The notes under the pieces were generated by a model. That model had not been told where the DNA came from and made no database searches. It saw nothing but the letters and a program-made list of their open reading frames with translations. A DNA stretch of 64,000 bases, from the NCBI GenBank assembly GCA_964019155.1, contig OZ025242.1:67830540-67894539 (forward strand), read 5' to 3'. The translations under genes were made by a program, and so were the position numbers. Source of the DNA: Osedax fenrisi. Taxonomy: Eukaryota; Annelida; Polychaeta; Sabellida; Siboglinidae. Positions within the stretch are counted from its first letter, which is position 1; each line of letters opens with the position of its first letter. This document shows, piece by piece, positions 27,101 through 37,019 of the stretch.

Positions 27101-28700
27101 TTTTAAGATTTATTCGTAAAATATTTTGTAAAAATACAAAAATACAAAAATAATTTAAAATAATATAAAATATATTTTTAAAAAGTGTCTAAAAATATTT
27201 TTTAAATATAAAAAATATTTAACATATTAGTAGTCATACCCTACCCGGTGTTGCTAGGTTTTTGATTGTTTGACTATTTATTTTTATTAATTATAGTTAT
27301 TCCTGATTATTCTAAAATATATAATTGCTAACAAATACAAAAAATATTTAAAATATTACAAAATATGTTTTAAAAAAATGTCGAAAACTCAAACCTAAAC
27401 CCAAATCCAAACAGTACTCGACTCGACATTTATCGGTTTTTGATTGTTTGCCTATTTATTATTTATTAATTAGAGCTATTCCTGATCCTACATTTCTAGT
27501 ATATACAATTAAATAAAATTAAACATATGTAGAAACATATTTTTTTTAATATTTAAAAAATTAGATAAAAAATTATTTAAAAATTAGAAAATTAGAAAAA
27601 ATTAGATAACAAATATTTCAAAAAATACAACAGATATTTCAAATATTCCAAAATATGTTGAAAACCTAAACCCAAACAGTTCCAAATCGGCGTTGCTCGG
27701 TTTTTTATTATTTGCCTATCTATCATTTATTAATTATAACTATTCCTGATTTGGAATTTCTTGCCGTACCCAACTTTGCTTTACTCGTTGTTTGATAGCT
27801 TACCTATCTATTATTTATTATTTATGGCTATTCATGATTCTGCTTTTCATATACAATAACATAAATTGTTGCTAAAATTCAAACACATTTATACAAATAT
27901 TAATATCTCAAAAATTAGTGGAAAAATATTTCAAAAATATTTCAAATAATATTTAAAAAAATACAACACATATTTCCAATATTACAAAATAGTACTTAAT
28001 AAATATCGAAAACCCAAACCGCACGCAGGGTGCGTTGATCAATTTTTGATTGTTTGCCTATCTATTATTTATTAATTATAGCTATTCCTGATTCTGTATT
28101 CCTAGTATACAACAAATATTTCCAAATATTACAAAATATATTTTTTATAAATGATCTACAAATATTTTAAAAAGTATATTATTATATCTTATAATATTTA
28201 TATATTTATTATATAATTATAATATTTTAATTATATCTTAAAATAATAATATTTCAACGAATAGTTGAAAAATATAAAAAAATATTTCAAATAATATTTT
28301 TTAAAATACAAAAAATATAAATAATATTACAAAAAATATTTCAAAAAATGTCAAAAATATTTCAAAAAATTTCAAAAATATTTCAAAAATATTTCAAAAA
28401 TATTTCAAAAAATTTCCAAAATTTCCAAAAATTTCAAAAAAAAATCAAAAAAAATTCAAAAAAATAGTTCGAAAAAATGTAAAAAATATATTTCAAAAAT
28501 GCGACGCCGAAGATTTTGGATGACAAAAAATCATTTTAATGGCAAAAAGTCAATTTTTCAGGTTTTTCTGGGGTACGCGGTAAAAAATTCAAAAAATTTT
28601 CCGGACCAAGACCATACTGTTGCAAATTTATTAAGATCGGATATAAAATATTTTCGCGACGTACCCCGGTTCTCGAGTTACCTCACCAGATACACACATA
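24170..28700 (+). repeat. Composite array of about 17 degenerate modules built on CGGCGTTGCTCGG
   Basis: Modules of roughly 90-290 bp each carry a GC-rich head (GTACCCGACCCGGCGTTGCT), a middle (CTATTATTTATTAATTATAG, then CTATTCCTGATTCTG) and A-rich ATATTTCAAAAAATAC words. They end with CCCAAACCCAAACC. Heads occur near 24180, 24437, 24700, 24975, 25350, 25755, 26098, 26447, 26868, 27243, 27687 and 28026, with decayed ones between. Blocks near 25190-26190 and 27060-28110 match in order, showing a larger duplication. The right end (28500-28690) has a distinct unique tail with TTTTCCGGACCAAGACC and TACCCCGGTTCTCGAGTTAC. That tail resembles the 3' ends of some retroposons of other invertebrates, but the class is unknown to me. 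Confidence 0.8.
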
Positions 28701-28746
28701 TAAATATATATATATATAATTAAATAGACTTTCTTTTATATAATAG

Positions 28747-28823
28747 ATATATACACTTATATATTATAAACATGTGTGATAATCTTTATTATTATTATAA
28801 ATACATTATACTTCATGACACTA
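28747..28823 (+). repeat. 77-bp direct repeat, right copy
   Basis: Identical to 24093-24169, immediately downstream of the array's AT-rich end. It is followed by unrelated sequence (GTTTAAATCCAAGGGG). Confidence 0.93.
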
Positions 28824-28825
28824 TA

Positions 28826-28849
28826 GTTTAAATCCAAGGGGTGCAGCTA
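28826..28849 (+). repeat. Inverted-repeat arm, left (TTTAAATCCAAGGGGTGCAG)
   Basis: The complement recurs at 31966-31990 (CTGCACCCCTTGGGTTTAAA), with one mismatch over about 20 bases. The enclosed 3.1 kb holds a tandem duplication, the GGTAGGT minisatellite and a candidate membrane exon. Confidence 0.75.
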
Positions 28850-28946
28850 TACGTGTTTTGCGTACGCAAATCAAAATCTTTGTTTATAAACAAAAAATGT
28901 AAACAAACCCTATTGATGGTTAACTTTAACTTTTCAGTTTATTTTT

Positions 28947-29303
28947 AATTTATTCACATTAAATTCACTATTTATCATATTATTGTAGACTTATTATATA
29001 TAATTTATATACTTATACATTATTTAATTACTTATTTATTTGTATATAGCATACATATATTTAATAAGTTCGATTAGTACTATAATATGGAAGAAACTCA
29101 AAAAAAAGAACATAAATACGATTTAAATTTATTTACATTAAATTCACTATTTATAATATTATTGTAACCTCATTATATTTAATTTATATACTTATAAATT
29201 ATGTAAGTCATTATTTATTTGTATATATTATATATATATATTTAATAAGTTTGATTAGTACTATAATATGGAATAAACTCGAAAAAAATGAGCATTTATA
29301 CGA
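28947..29303 (+). repeat. Tandem duplication, about 180-bp unit
   Basis: ACATTAAATTCACTATTTAT begins each unit (about 28954 and 29134). Both units contain GATTAGTACTATAATATGGA and end in a run of A followed by ATACGAT. Confidence 0.85.
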
Positions 29304-29335
29304 TCGGAGTGACAGATTATTAAGCTAGATATAGT

Positions 29336-29371
29336 GCGGCGGGCGGTGGCTCGCGGCGCCCGCGCAAGCCA
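29336..29371 (+). other. GC-rich island (GGCGGGCGGTGGCTCGCGGC)
   Basis: A sharp GC-only island in AT-rich intron sequence. Related GTGGCGGGCGG words occur at 32671 and, inverted, near 53504 and 53800. No coding frame is evident. Confidence 0.6.
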
Positions 29372-29611
29372 TTTGAATTAGTGAACACACATGTATTAAT
29401 AGATAAGGGAGTAGCTAATTGCGTATCCTAAATTATTATTATATAATACTCATGAATCGATTTTATATGATACATTGAATGTCATATGCCAATGTATATA
29501 CAGTGTATGATACACTCTAAATGCATAACTCTATGTAGAGATATAGGTACACTTATTAACTGTTTTAGTGTTTGTATATTATATATGTGTGTATATATGT
29601 CTACAGCTGTA

Positions 29612-30605
29612 TGGATGTATGAAGGTTGGTAGGTGGGTTGGTGGGTATGTAGGCAGGTGTGTATGTAGGTAGGTAGGTATATGTAGGTGGATATATCTAT
29701 AGATATATATACATATCTATAGATATATATACTTAAGCAGGCGACAGCATAGAAAAGATAATTATCTTCAACTGAAGCCTTTTAGAGGAAACAATAATAT
29801 AATGAATTTAATAATTCACATGATATATATATATATATATATATATACAACTTTCTTCTAATAAATATTATTATTATTATTATTATTATATATAGATATG
29901 TAGGCAGGTTATAGGTGGGGAGGTAGGGAGTCAAATATGTAGGACCTACATATATATATACATTGTATATGAGTGGGAAAGTAGGTAGGTTGTATGTTAG
30001 GTAGATAGTTTGGTATTCATGCAGGTATGTATGTAGGTAGGCCAATAGATGGGTAGGTGGGTGGGTGGATAGGTAGATAGGGGGAAGGTAGGTGGGTGAT
30101 AGGGTAGATATATATGCAAGTAGGTTGGTGGGTATTCATGAAGGTAGATAGGTATATTGATGGGTTAGTTGTGTGGGTGGATATGTAGATATGTGAGTAG
30201 GTGTATAGATAGTTATGTGGGTGGTGTCACACCAAGGCAAGTAGGTGGGTGGGTAGGTAGTCAGGAAGATAGTTAGGTATATGGGTGGGTGGGTAGGTAA
30301 AATAGTAGGTAAGCGGGTGGTAGGGTATGTTAATAGTCAGTAGGTGGGTGGGTAGGTATACCTGACTATAGTCAGGTAGATATATTGATGGATGGGTATA
30401 CCCTACTATAGTTAGGTGGGTGGATGGATAGGTAGATATGTGAATAGGTAGATAGATAGGTAGGTGGTTGGTAGGGTAGGGTATGTATATAGGCAAGTAG
30501 GTAGGTGTATACTATATAGGTGGGTAAGTAGATATGCATGTAGATATTTAGTATAGGTAGCTATTTAGTTCGGTGGGTGGATATGCAGGTAAGTAGGTAG
30601 GAAAT
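29612..30605 (+). repeat. Degenerate GGTAGGT/GGTGGGT minisatellite
   Basis: About 1 kb is dominated by GTAGGTAGG, GGTGGGTGG and GATAG words with irregular spacing. It is interrupted near 29690-29880 by AT and (TTA)n tracts. The complementary frames rich in YLPTYLP are artefacts. Confidence 0.88.
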
Positions 30606-30647
30606 CTTCGATGGAATTTATTTCGCTCTACTGTGCTCTCTCATTAG

Positions 30648-30911
30648 ACTTTGTTTGTAGAAATAAAGCGGAGAAACTGTATATTAGATGGTGGGAAGTT
30701 TTTACTAACAATAAATTCATTTAAAATTCAGCTATTGCATACAATCCCAATTACTAGGGCGAATAATATATTAATTTCAGATCATAATATACCTATACTT
30801 ATATCTCCATCTTCTACTTTTGTGTTAGTTTTATTGTTATTATGCTTGATGTCAATATGGTTAATTATATTCATTCCGATTTATTTTATAATAATATATG
30901 TAAATTGTTGA
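30648..30911 (+). CDS. Candidate terminal exon with one membrane segment, unrecognised
   Basis: A pyrimidine-rich acceptor (CTGTGCTCTCTCATTAG) precedes a frame open for 87 codons to a TGA. The product has a polar part (KRRNCILDGGKFLL) and then a strongly hydrophobic stretch (FVLVLLLLCLMSIWLIIF), with a very short tail. It enters in phase 0, so it does not fit between exons 2 and 3 of the ependymin-like gene. It may be a decayed gene fragment or chance. Confidence 0.2.
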   Translation, partial: TLFVEIKRRNCILDGGKFLLTINSFKIQLLHTIPITRANNILISDHNIPILISPSSTFVLVLLLLCLMSIWLIIFIPIYFIIIYVNC

Positions 30912-30999
30912 AATGTATTCGTAAAAATATTATGAATATATTGTATGATAAAATGATAATTTTTGTAAAATTCTATCTGAAAATGATATATTAGTTGTA

Positions 31000-31964
31000 T
31001 ATTTTAATGAATGTAATGAGTGTAGTGTATTATACTTTACAGTGTATAGTATATACTGTGTATATAGTATTTCTGATGATGGTATACATTTATTATTTAT
31101 AAATAAAATTAAATAATTTCTAAAAAAAAGATAATGTTGAATTTACATAAATATGGAAGGACAACGGATAAGAAAATACTTTAAGATAAGAAAATGTGTC
31201 ATATATAGTAATTTAATAATCAAATTTATCAATCTAATATTTATAATTATTATATATACATCATAAAATATATGTTATATTGCTATAGAATATATTATCT
31301 AATGTTATCTAATGACATTTCTTTTATATTTTAATTTACATCTCATAAATAATATAAAAATAGATTAATAAATGCTATATGAAATTATATATGAACAAAT
31401 TATGATATTATATATATGTGTGAGTGTGTGTTGTGTGTGTTTGTGTATTTGTATGCATTATTATGAGGAACCAGAAAATAGTTTTACAAAATATACATGT
31501 ATTAAACAATATTCATTATAATATCACTATGTATTATTAAAAATATTTAGATAAATTAAGATATATATATATATATAATATATTATATATATATATTATT
31601 ATATTATTAATTATTAATTTATTAATATTATATATGTTAAATTTAGTATAAACATAGATTATATATATATATTGAATAAATAAATAAAAAATGCATATAA
31701 ATGCACATTTAAATTATGTTTATATATATATATATATGTATAATACAAATGTAATTTATAATTATAATATATATATATATATATATATGTTATCTATATT
31801 TAAATAATGTATAATAAACAAATAATAATAGTATAATTCAATCCAATATATAAATATTTATTATAAATATGAAAATTGAATAATTCACCATCAATAGAAT
31901 AATTTGTTATTATATGGGTCAAATATCAGTAAAAATGTAAACACAAAATCCGTATGCACAGTAG
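31000..31964. other. AT-rich spacer, no gene seen
   Basis: It contains short (AT)n and (TG)n runs (around 31420-31450 and 31560-31600). No supported feature. Confidence 0.5.
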
Positions 31965-31965
31965 A

Positions 31966-31990
31966 TAGGGAGCTGCACCCCTTGGGTTTA
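31966..31990 (-). repeat. Inverted-repeat arm, right
   Basis: Partner of 28826-28849 (CTGCACCCCTTGGGTTTAAA on the plus strand). Confidence 0.75.
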
Positions 31991-32071
31991 AATGAAACAT
32001 GTACAAATTAAGATATATTTGATAAAATAGATATGTATATAATATATAATATATGTATATACTATATATAC

Positions 32072-32103
<32 letters not shown>

Positions 32104-32109
32104 TCATTT

Positions 32110-32460
32110 ATATATCGACTATTAGTATGAAAGTGTATGATTGACGGGTTAATCGCTATACATCCGGTAACAAAGAATACACAGCTAGGCGTATCCACAT
32201 GTTCCATACTAGAATAACTAAGCGCAATGCACTCTTGCTTACTGCATATAACCAAGAACAAGTACTTGTAAAGCTATATCTCGCCTATGCGAACGAAAAA
32301 CTCTCATTAGGGAACATTTGAGTTTTTATTGAAATATATTTTCATTGACTGATAACTATCTGCGCGCTAAAAACATCGCTATATAGTGACGCCCGCATTA
32401 TCATCTGCAGAGGATATGATTCACCATTAAAGTTAGCGTATGTCTATTTATAGGCTACCA
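32110..32460. other. Unexplained GC-richer island in intron 2
   Basis: About 350 bp with clearly higher GC than its flanks. A minus-strand frame (about 31926-32261) is open across part of it but lacks convincing splice sites. It may be conserved noncoding or old exon sequence. I could not assign it. Confidence 0.3.
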
Positions 32461-32772
32461 TGCATGCATATATATACATGCAACGGATTATCAATAACAC
32501 ATATATATATATATATTATTTATATATATGTATATATTATGAATTGCGCATACATACATACATAAATATATACATATATACATTCATACACACATACACA
32601 ATGTGTATTACACATACATATAAACGGATTGTATGCGAAGTAGCAACACAAAATAGAAAACTAAAAAATATGTGGCGGGCGGCGTATATATATATATATA
32701 TATATACACACACATATATATATACATACATATACACTCAAACACACACACCCACATATATATACATATAAA

Positions 32773-33068
32773 CTGCCTGTGTGGCTCAGTGGCTAAGGCG
32801 TCAGACACACAAGCAGTAGGACACGGGTTCGACCCTCGTCCGGACCATTAATTAAATTTATAAAATGGGTCTTAAAATATTATTTAGAAGTGATCTTATA
32901 TAATTGTGTATAAATAAATGATCGGCTCTCGTTAAAACCATGGATGCCTTAACATGAGCGCGGCTTCGAAGGGACATTAGAGCCATATATGGTTATAAGT
33001 GAAAACTTCATCTAAGTTCCTGGATGGGATGAAAGGACTCCACCAAATAAAAATAACAATAACAATAT
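32773..33068 (+). mobile_element. SINE family 1, copy 4 (best preserved)
   Basis: The A box TGGCTCAGTGG is at 32782, followed by CTAAGGCGTCAGACACACA. The B box GGGTTCGACCC is at 32825. The body contains CTCGTTAAAACCATGGATGC, GCGGCTTCGAAGGGACATTA and CTGGATGGGATGAAAGG. The tail AATAACAATAACAA is at about 33052-33066. Its 3' end lies next to element C1. It sits in intron 2 of the ependymin-like gene. Confidence 0.93.
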
Positions 33069-33073
33069 ATATA

Positions 33074-33956
33074 GGGGAAAGTAACCTAATACGGACACTT
33101 TAACAATAAATGGTCTTAACATTTTATGACTCATTATTTTTATTCAAAAATTACAATGTATTAATATTATATAATTATAGATATTATTGTTATTTTAAAA
33201 TTTTATTTAATCTTTTAATTCCATGGATAACGGGGGTGTCCGTATTCGGTACACATGTCCGAATACGGACACCCTGTTTTATAATACTGATACCCTATAT
33301 ACACTAGATAAACTATATATTATTGATGAATCAGACAAATTACAATTACATTATTAATTTTATGAACAATTTATTCTAATTTAATTAGTTAATAATTTAT
33401 TTATTTTTATTATTTTTTAATTAATAATACATTTCAAGTATCTAAATAATACAATTTTTAGATTTAGTTATATTGGTAGTATTATCATTATAACGCACGC
33501 GATTTTTATGAAAATCAGAATAGTTCATATGCAGCGCGCTGATTGGTTATAGGGTGTCCGTATTAAGACATCTAGAGTGTCCGTATTAGGAACCTATATG
33601 ACCTCTAGATAGATCCTTATAACTTAATGAATATTTGATTACAAATATAGAAATTATATATATAATTTTTAGAATACTTTATTTTTAATAATATAGTGTT
33701 TATCGATAAATTTGTAAATTCTTGAGAAGGTTTTAAGTAGAATTTTTTTTTCATAAATTTAAAAAAGTAATAAAATAATCAGTTTATTGGATATATCAGC
33801 AATATTTTAAATAATTGAAAAATAAAAAATACTTTTTAGACTATATATATAATTATGAATATTTTATTCATTAAACATTTTTTTGTAAGATTTATGGTTT
33901 CTGAGATACCGAGAGTGTCCGTATTCGGGCATTGTCCGTATACGGTTACTTTCCCC
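33074..33956 (+). mobile_element. Element C, copy 1 (TA-flanked MITE)
   Basis: Ends GGGGAAAGTAACC and GGTTACTTTCCCC are each flanked by TA. The C motif GTGTCCGTATTCGG occurs in a central inverted pair at about 33236-33278 and a direct pair at about 33556-33593. It recurs twice at the right end (33913 and 33933), after GAGATACCGAG. The layout is the same as in elements A and B although the motif differs. No protein is encoded. Confidence 0.9.
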
Positions 33957-34086
33957 TACACATTATTTAACTCGGCAAGTATCATATGAGATGAGGTACA
34001 GATTGATCGAGAGTTAGTGACCTCTATCTATAATAACCTCTAGCGACCTCTATTTACCCTATACATATTTGCTCATTTAAGAGAAA
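33957..34086 (+). repeat. 130-bp sequence shared downstream of both C copies
   Basis: The sequence from ATTATTTAACTCGGCAAGTA through CCTCTAGCGACCTCTATTTA to TTTAAGAGAAA is nearly identical at 58721-58850. The copies share their right flank but not their left flank. Confidence 0.9.
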
Positions 34087-34100
34087 TTATTTTCCCCTAT

Positions 34101-34222
34101 ATATATGGTTTCTTAATCCCCGAATTACACATGTATAGCTGTGTAATAATAGCTATGTTTGGGTGCAGTGTGCACAATGTATAAATACGTTATATATCAT
34201 ATAATGATAATTACTAATATCT
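34101..34222 (+). repeat. Diverged repeat, copy 1 (CCCCGAATTACACATGTA)
   Basis: It resembles 53285-53420: CCCCGAATTACACATGTA, TGTGTAATAATAG, TGTGCAC and ATATCATA occur in the same order. Confidence 0.65.
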
Positions 34223-34463
34223 TCCCGATATGGTGCTTAGTAAGCAGTGCTTACCAACCGTGGCATTACTCGGAATTTGCGTACGTTGTAGGAGGTGTGT
34301 TTATGTTGTTAGGATAATGATTGACGCGTGATTGCATGTTCTTGATGCACACACTAATTGATTATATAACTAAAGTAATATTTATATATTAAATTTAATT
34401 GAATGGAATTAAATCTACTATTAATTAAATCTATAATTAATTGCGTATATATATATACATAAA

Positions 34464-34509
<46 letters not shown>

Positions 34510-35330
34510 CATAGTATTTTTAGTTTTATTTGGAATAATTTACTAAAATTGATTTATATTATAAAAATTACTTTAAAATTATTAACTAACCCTTAAGGAT
34601 GAATTGATTTAATAGTGTAATTTAGTTTTTCTTTACAACATTTATAATACAAAATAAATGGTTATATAATCAATTAGTAAATATATCACCACTCTTGTAT
34701 GTATCACCACGCCTATATACGCCCATTTATAATTTACAACGTAAATTCACCTTATTAAAATTTATGTATAATACACATATAATATATTGATTTTACTTAT
34801 AATTAAACGTTCTTTCAGCAACTATATAAAACTCCCATGTACGTCAAATATTCGCATTACAATTAAGTAAATTCTAATTTAGAATAAATTAAAAACTAAA
34901 ATATTTAGAACAAATTTATTTATAAGACAATTATAACAGTTTTCTCATCATTGCGGTATATTATTATACAAATATTATATATTGTTTCTACTTGACATTA
35001 AACAGGCTATAAGGAACTATATTGATATCGTATGTATTTGTAATATATACATATATATGTACATATAAATATATACATATACACGATATACTATAAACAA
35101 GGACTTATGTCCTTTCTATAATTTCCATTCATAAGTATGAATTCATATATGATTCATATAATAATTTATATAATATGAATTAAAATAATAATTCATATAA
35201 TATGAATCATAATTATGTATCAAATTAATGCGCGCATCTAATGTGTGCCAGCTGAAATTGCGTATGTTATGGCGTACGTCTGGCTCTAGCGCTCACTAGA
35301 TCGAGATATACCTTGATAGTGACTAAACAA
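34223..35330. other. Spacer with an (AT)n run, no gene seen
   Basis: (AT)n at 34460-34503. A small GC-richer patch at 35228-35310 (GCGCGCATCTAATG) has no convincing exon borders. Confidence 0.5.
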
Positions 35331-35334
35331 AATA

Positions 35335-35669
35335 ATCTGCGCCAATTTCGCGATTCAGTGAATAATAATGTAAAAACGAGCCCGAGCCGAGCCGAGACTA
35401 TAACAAAACGAGCCCGAGCCGAGTTGAGACTTTAGGTAACTGAGTTACTAACTAGTGGTGTAAAGGATGCTCAAATCTAAAGCATGATGCAGTCTCAGTC
35501 TCAGTTACCTAAAGTATCTACTCGGCTCGGGCTCGTTTTTTTTTCCGAAAATGAAAGGCTCGGCATCAATAACCAAAATTCTCGGCTTGGAATCAAAAAG
35601 CTCGGTATTATTTACACCACTAGATGAAATTTACATTATTATTAACTGAAACGCGAAATTGGCGCAGAT
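35335..35669. mobile_element. MITE E1 (TIR ATCTGCGCCAATTTCGCG, TA target)
   Basis: The left end ATCTGCGCCAATTTCGCG and the inverted right end CGCGAAATTGGCGCAGAT are flanked by TA on both sides. The interior contains a second, nested element and CGAGCCCGAGCCGAG hairpin arms. Confidence 0.85.
35452..35623. mobile_element. MITE E2 nested in E1 (CTAGTGGTGTAAA ends)
   Basis: CTAGTGGTGTAAA and TTTACACCACTAG are inverted ends. The inside carries CTCGGCTCGGGCTCG, which can pair with CGAGCCCGAGCCGAG copies at about 35378 and 35408 just outside. A related piece lies at about 36075-36213, ending TTTACATCACTAG. Confidence 0.75.
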
Positions 35670-35691
35670 TATATTTTTTTAATTGATGTAA

Positions 35692-36028
35692 AGCTGAGTT
35701 CACACCAAGAATCCGTACGGATAACCCGAACGGATTAAAAATCAGAGAATATTAGCTTAATGTAGGTGTTAAGTCAATTTTAAATATTCGGATAAATCCG
35801 TACTGATTTATTTACGACATGTTCTATAAAATCCGAGCACTGAACGGAATTATGAAGGAATATGAGGAATTTGAATGCAAGAAACACGACGTGAGTTACA
35901 CGGCGTGCGTTATACTCAGATTTTTTGTCCGGATTTATGAATGCTTTAAAATATTTTATTTTTAAATATCTATCCGTGCGGGATATCCGTATGGATAATC
36001 CGTACGGATTCTTGGTGTGAACTCAGCT
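35692..36028. mobile_element. MITE with long TIR and TAA target duplication (PIF/Harbinger-like)
   Basis: The left end AGCTGAGTTCACACCAAGAA is mirrored at the right end, and the TIR extends through ATCCGTACGGAT for more than 30 bp. TAA is duplicated at 35689-35691 and 36029-36031. A 3-bp TWA-type target is the PIF/Harbinger signature. Non-coding. Confidence 0.88.
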
Positions 36029-36074
36029 TAAGTGTAAAATATATAAAAATTAGTATTAAAATGTAATTAAAAAA

Positions 36075-36213
36075 AGCATCAGTTCGACTCGGTAATGTTT
36101 TGTAAAAGTCTCAACTCGGCTCGGACTCGTTTGGCTAGAGTCTCGGTTAGGATCGGGCTCGTTTTTTTCCGAAAATTAAATTTCGGCTCGGCATCATTTA
36201 CATCACTAGTAGT
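36075..36213 (-). mobile_element. E2-related fragment (CGAGCC-rich)
   Basis: Read on the minus strand it begins CTAGTGATGTAAATGATGCC. It continues with CGAGCCGAAATTT and CCGAGCCGAGTTGAGAC, as in the E2 family. Confidence 0.7.
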
Positions 36214-36554
36214 AACCCCCGCTATTACTAATTACTAATTCACAACAACACGCTTATTCATATATATATATATATATATTACATAGGTATTAAACAGTCT
36301 ATTAAACAGTTTAAATAAAACATCATTTTAATTGTTTTGATAAATTATAAAATAGTCTTCAGTAATATACGTATAAAATGTTTAATTTTTTACTAAATTA
36401 AAAAATAAATATAATGTCAATATGAATATATTCACTCGGATCATATGGTAACAAAATATTTGAATTCTGATAAATATTCAATGAGTAATCAATGATTAAA
36501 AAGTCGTAAATTAACATTGAAATTGATAGAGAAACGTAATTCTTACACGCGAAA

Positions 36555-36660
36555 AGGGCGTGGCTTATTTAATCACTCAAGCATGACGAAGTGATTTGTG
36601 TTATTTCGCGTAATTACTTGTCCTTGATAGTACCGAGTGAATGTGGGCGTGGCTTATGTT
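36555..36660 (+). promoter_or_regulatory. Repeated GGGCGTGGCTTA motif upstream of exon 3
   Basis: GGGCGTGGCTTA occurs at about 36556 and 36646, with a related GGGCGTGGCTGA at 36856. GC-box/KLF-like binding words are a possible reading. Their function here is inference. Confidence 0.35.
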
Positions 36661-36702
36661 CAATTCATTAAACGCGTACCATTCTATGTATTACACACAC
36701 AG

Positions 36703-36929
36703 CGCTGGTGGATATTAACGGATTTACCTACGTGTCTATCGGGGAACAGTGTATATCTAGCTATATAACGGATCAGCGGACACCGTTGCAACAACACCAC
36801 ACTGGTCAGTGCGTACTGTGTCGGAATGCTACCTACCTCGGTAACAGTGATAATAGGGGCGTGGCTGACATCTACTCTATCGGGTTTGTAGATTTCCGAT
36901 ACAGCAACAGAATCTATATTACCCAGTAG
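36703..36929 (+). CDS. Exon 3 (possibly last) of the ependymin-like protein
   Basis: The acceptor TATTACACACACAG opens with CG, completing the codon left by exon 2 (GCG, Ala). The frame then reads LVDINGFTYVSIGEQC, SSYITDQRTPLQQHHTGQC, CRNATYLGNSDNRGV and ADIYSIGFVDFRYSNRIYIT, to TAG at 36927. The Tyr-then-Cys spacing and the C..NATYLG segment fit the middle of ependymin-related proteins. The usual C-terminal part (CVPV region) would be missing if the stop is used. A donor at CCA|GTAGTC (36926) would instead skip the stop and leave phase 2. The exon is much GC-richer than its flanks. Confidence 0.62.
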
Positions 36930-37019
36930 TCGTTGGAGAGCTCCAACTTGCGTGTGGCATCTTTAATTATCGAAAGGCGTACTTTTATTATCTCTGATAA
37001 CATTACAATATATTAATAT

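Noticed and set aside
24415..28020. CCCAAACCCAAACC words as interstitial telomere repeats
   Set aside because: They recur once per module at a fixed place in the composite array, so they are part of that repeat.
28499..28723. 74-residue plus-strand ORF starting MRRRRFWMTK
   Set aside because: It is the unique tail of the composite array; the wording matches repeat tails rather than a protein family.
29782..30496. YLPTYLP-type minus-strand ORFs
   Set aside because: Translations of the GGTAGGT minisatellite complement.
32772..32840. tRNA gene
   Set aside because: A and B boxes are present, but the same sequence recurs six times with a shared body and tail, so it is a SINE head.
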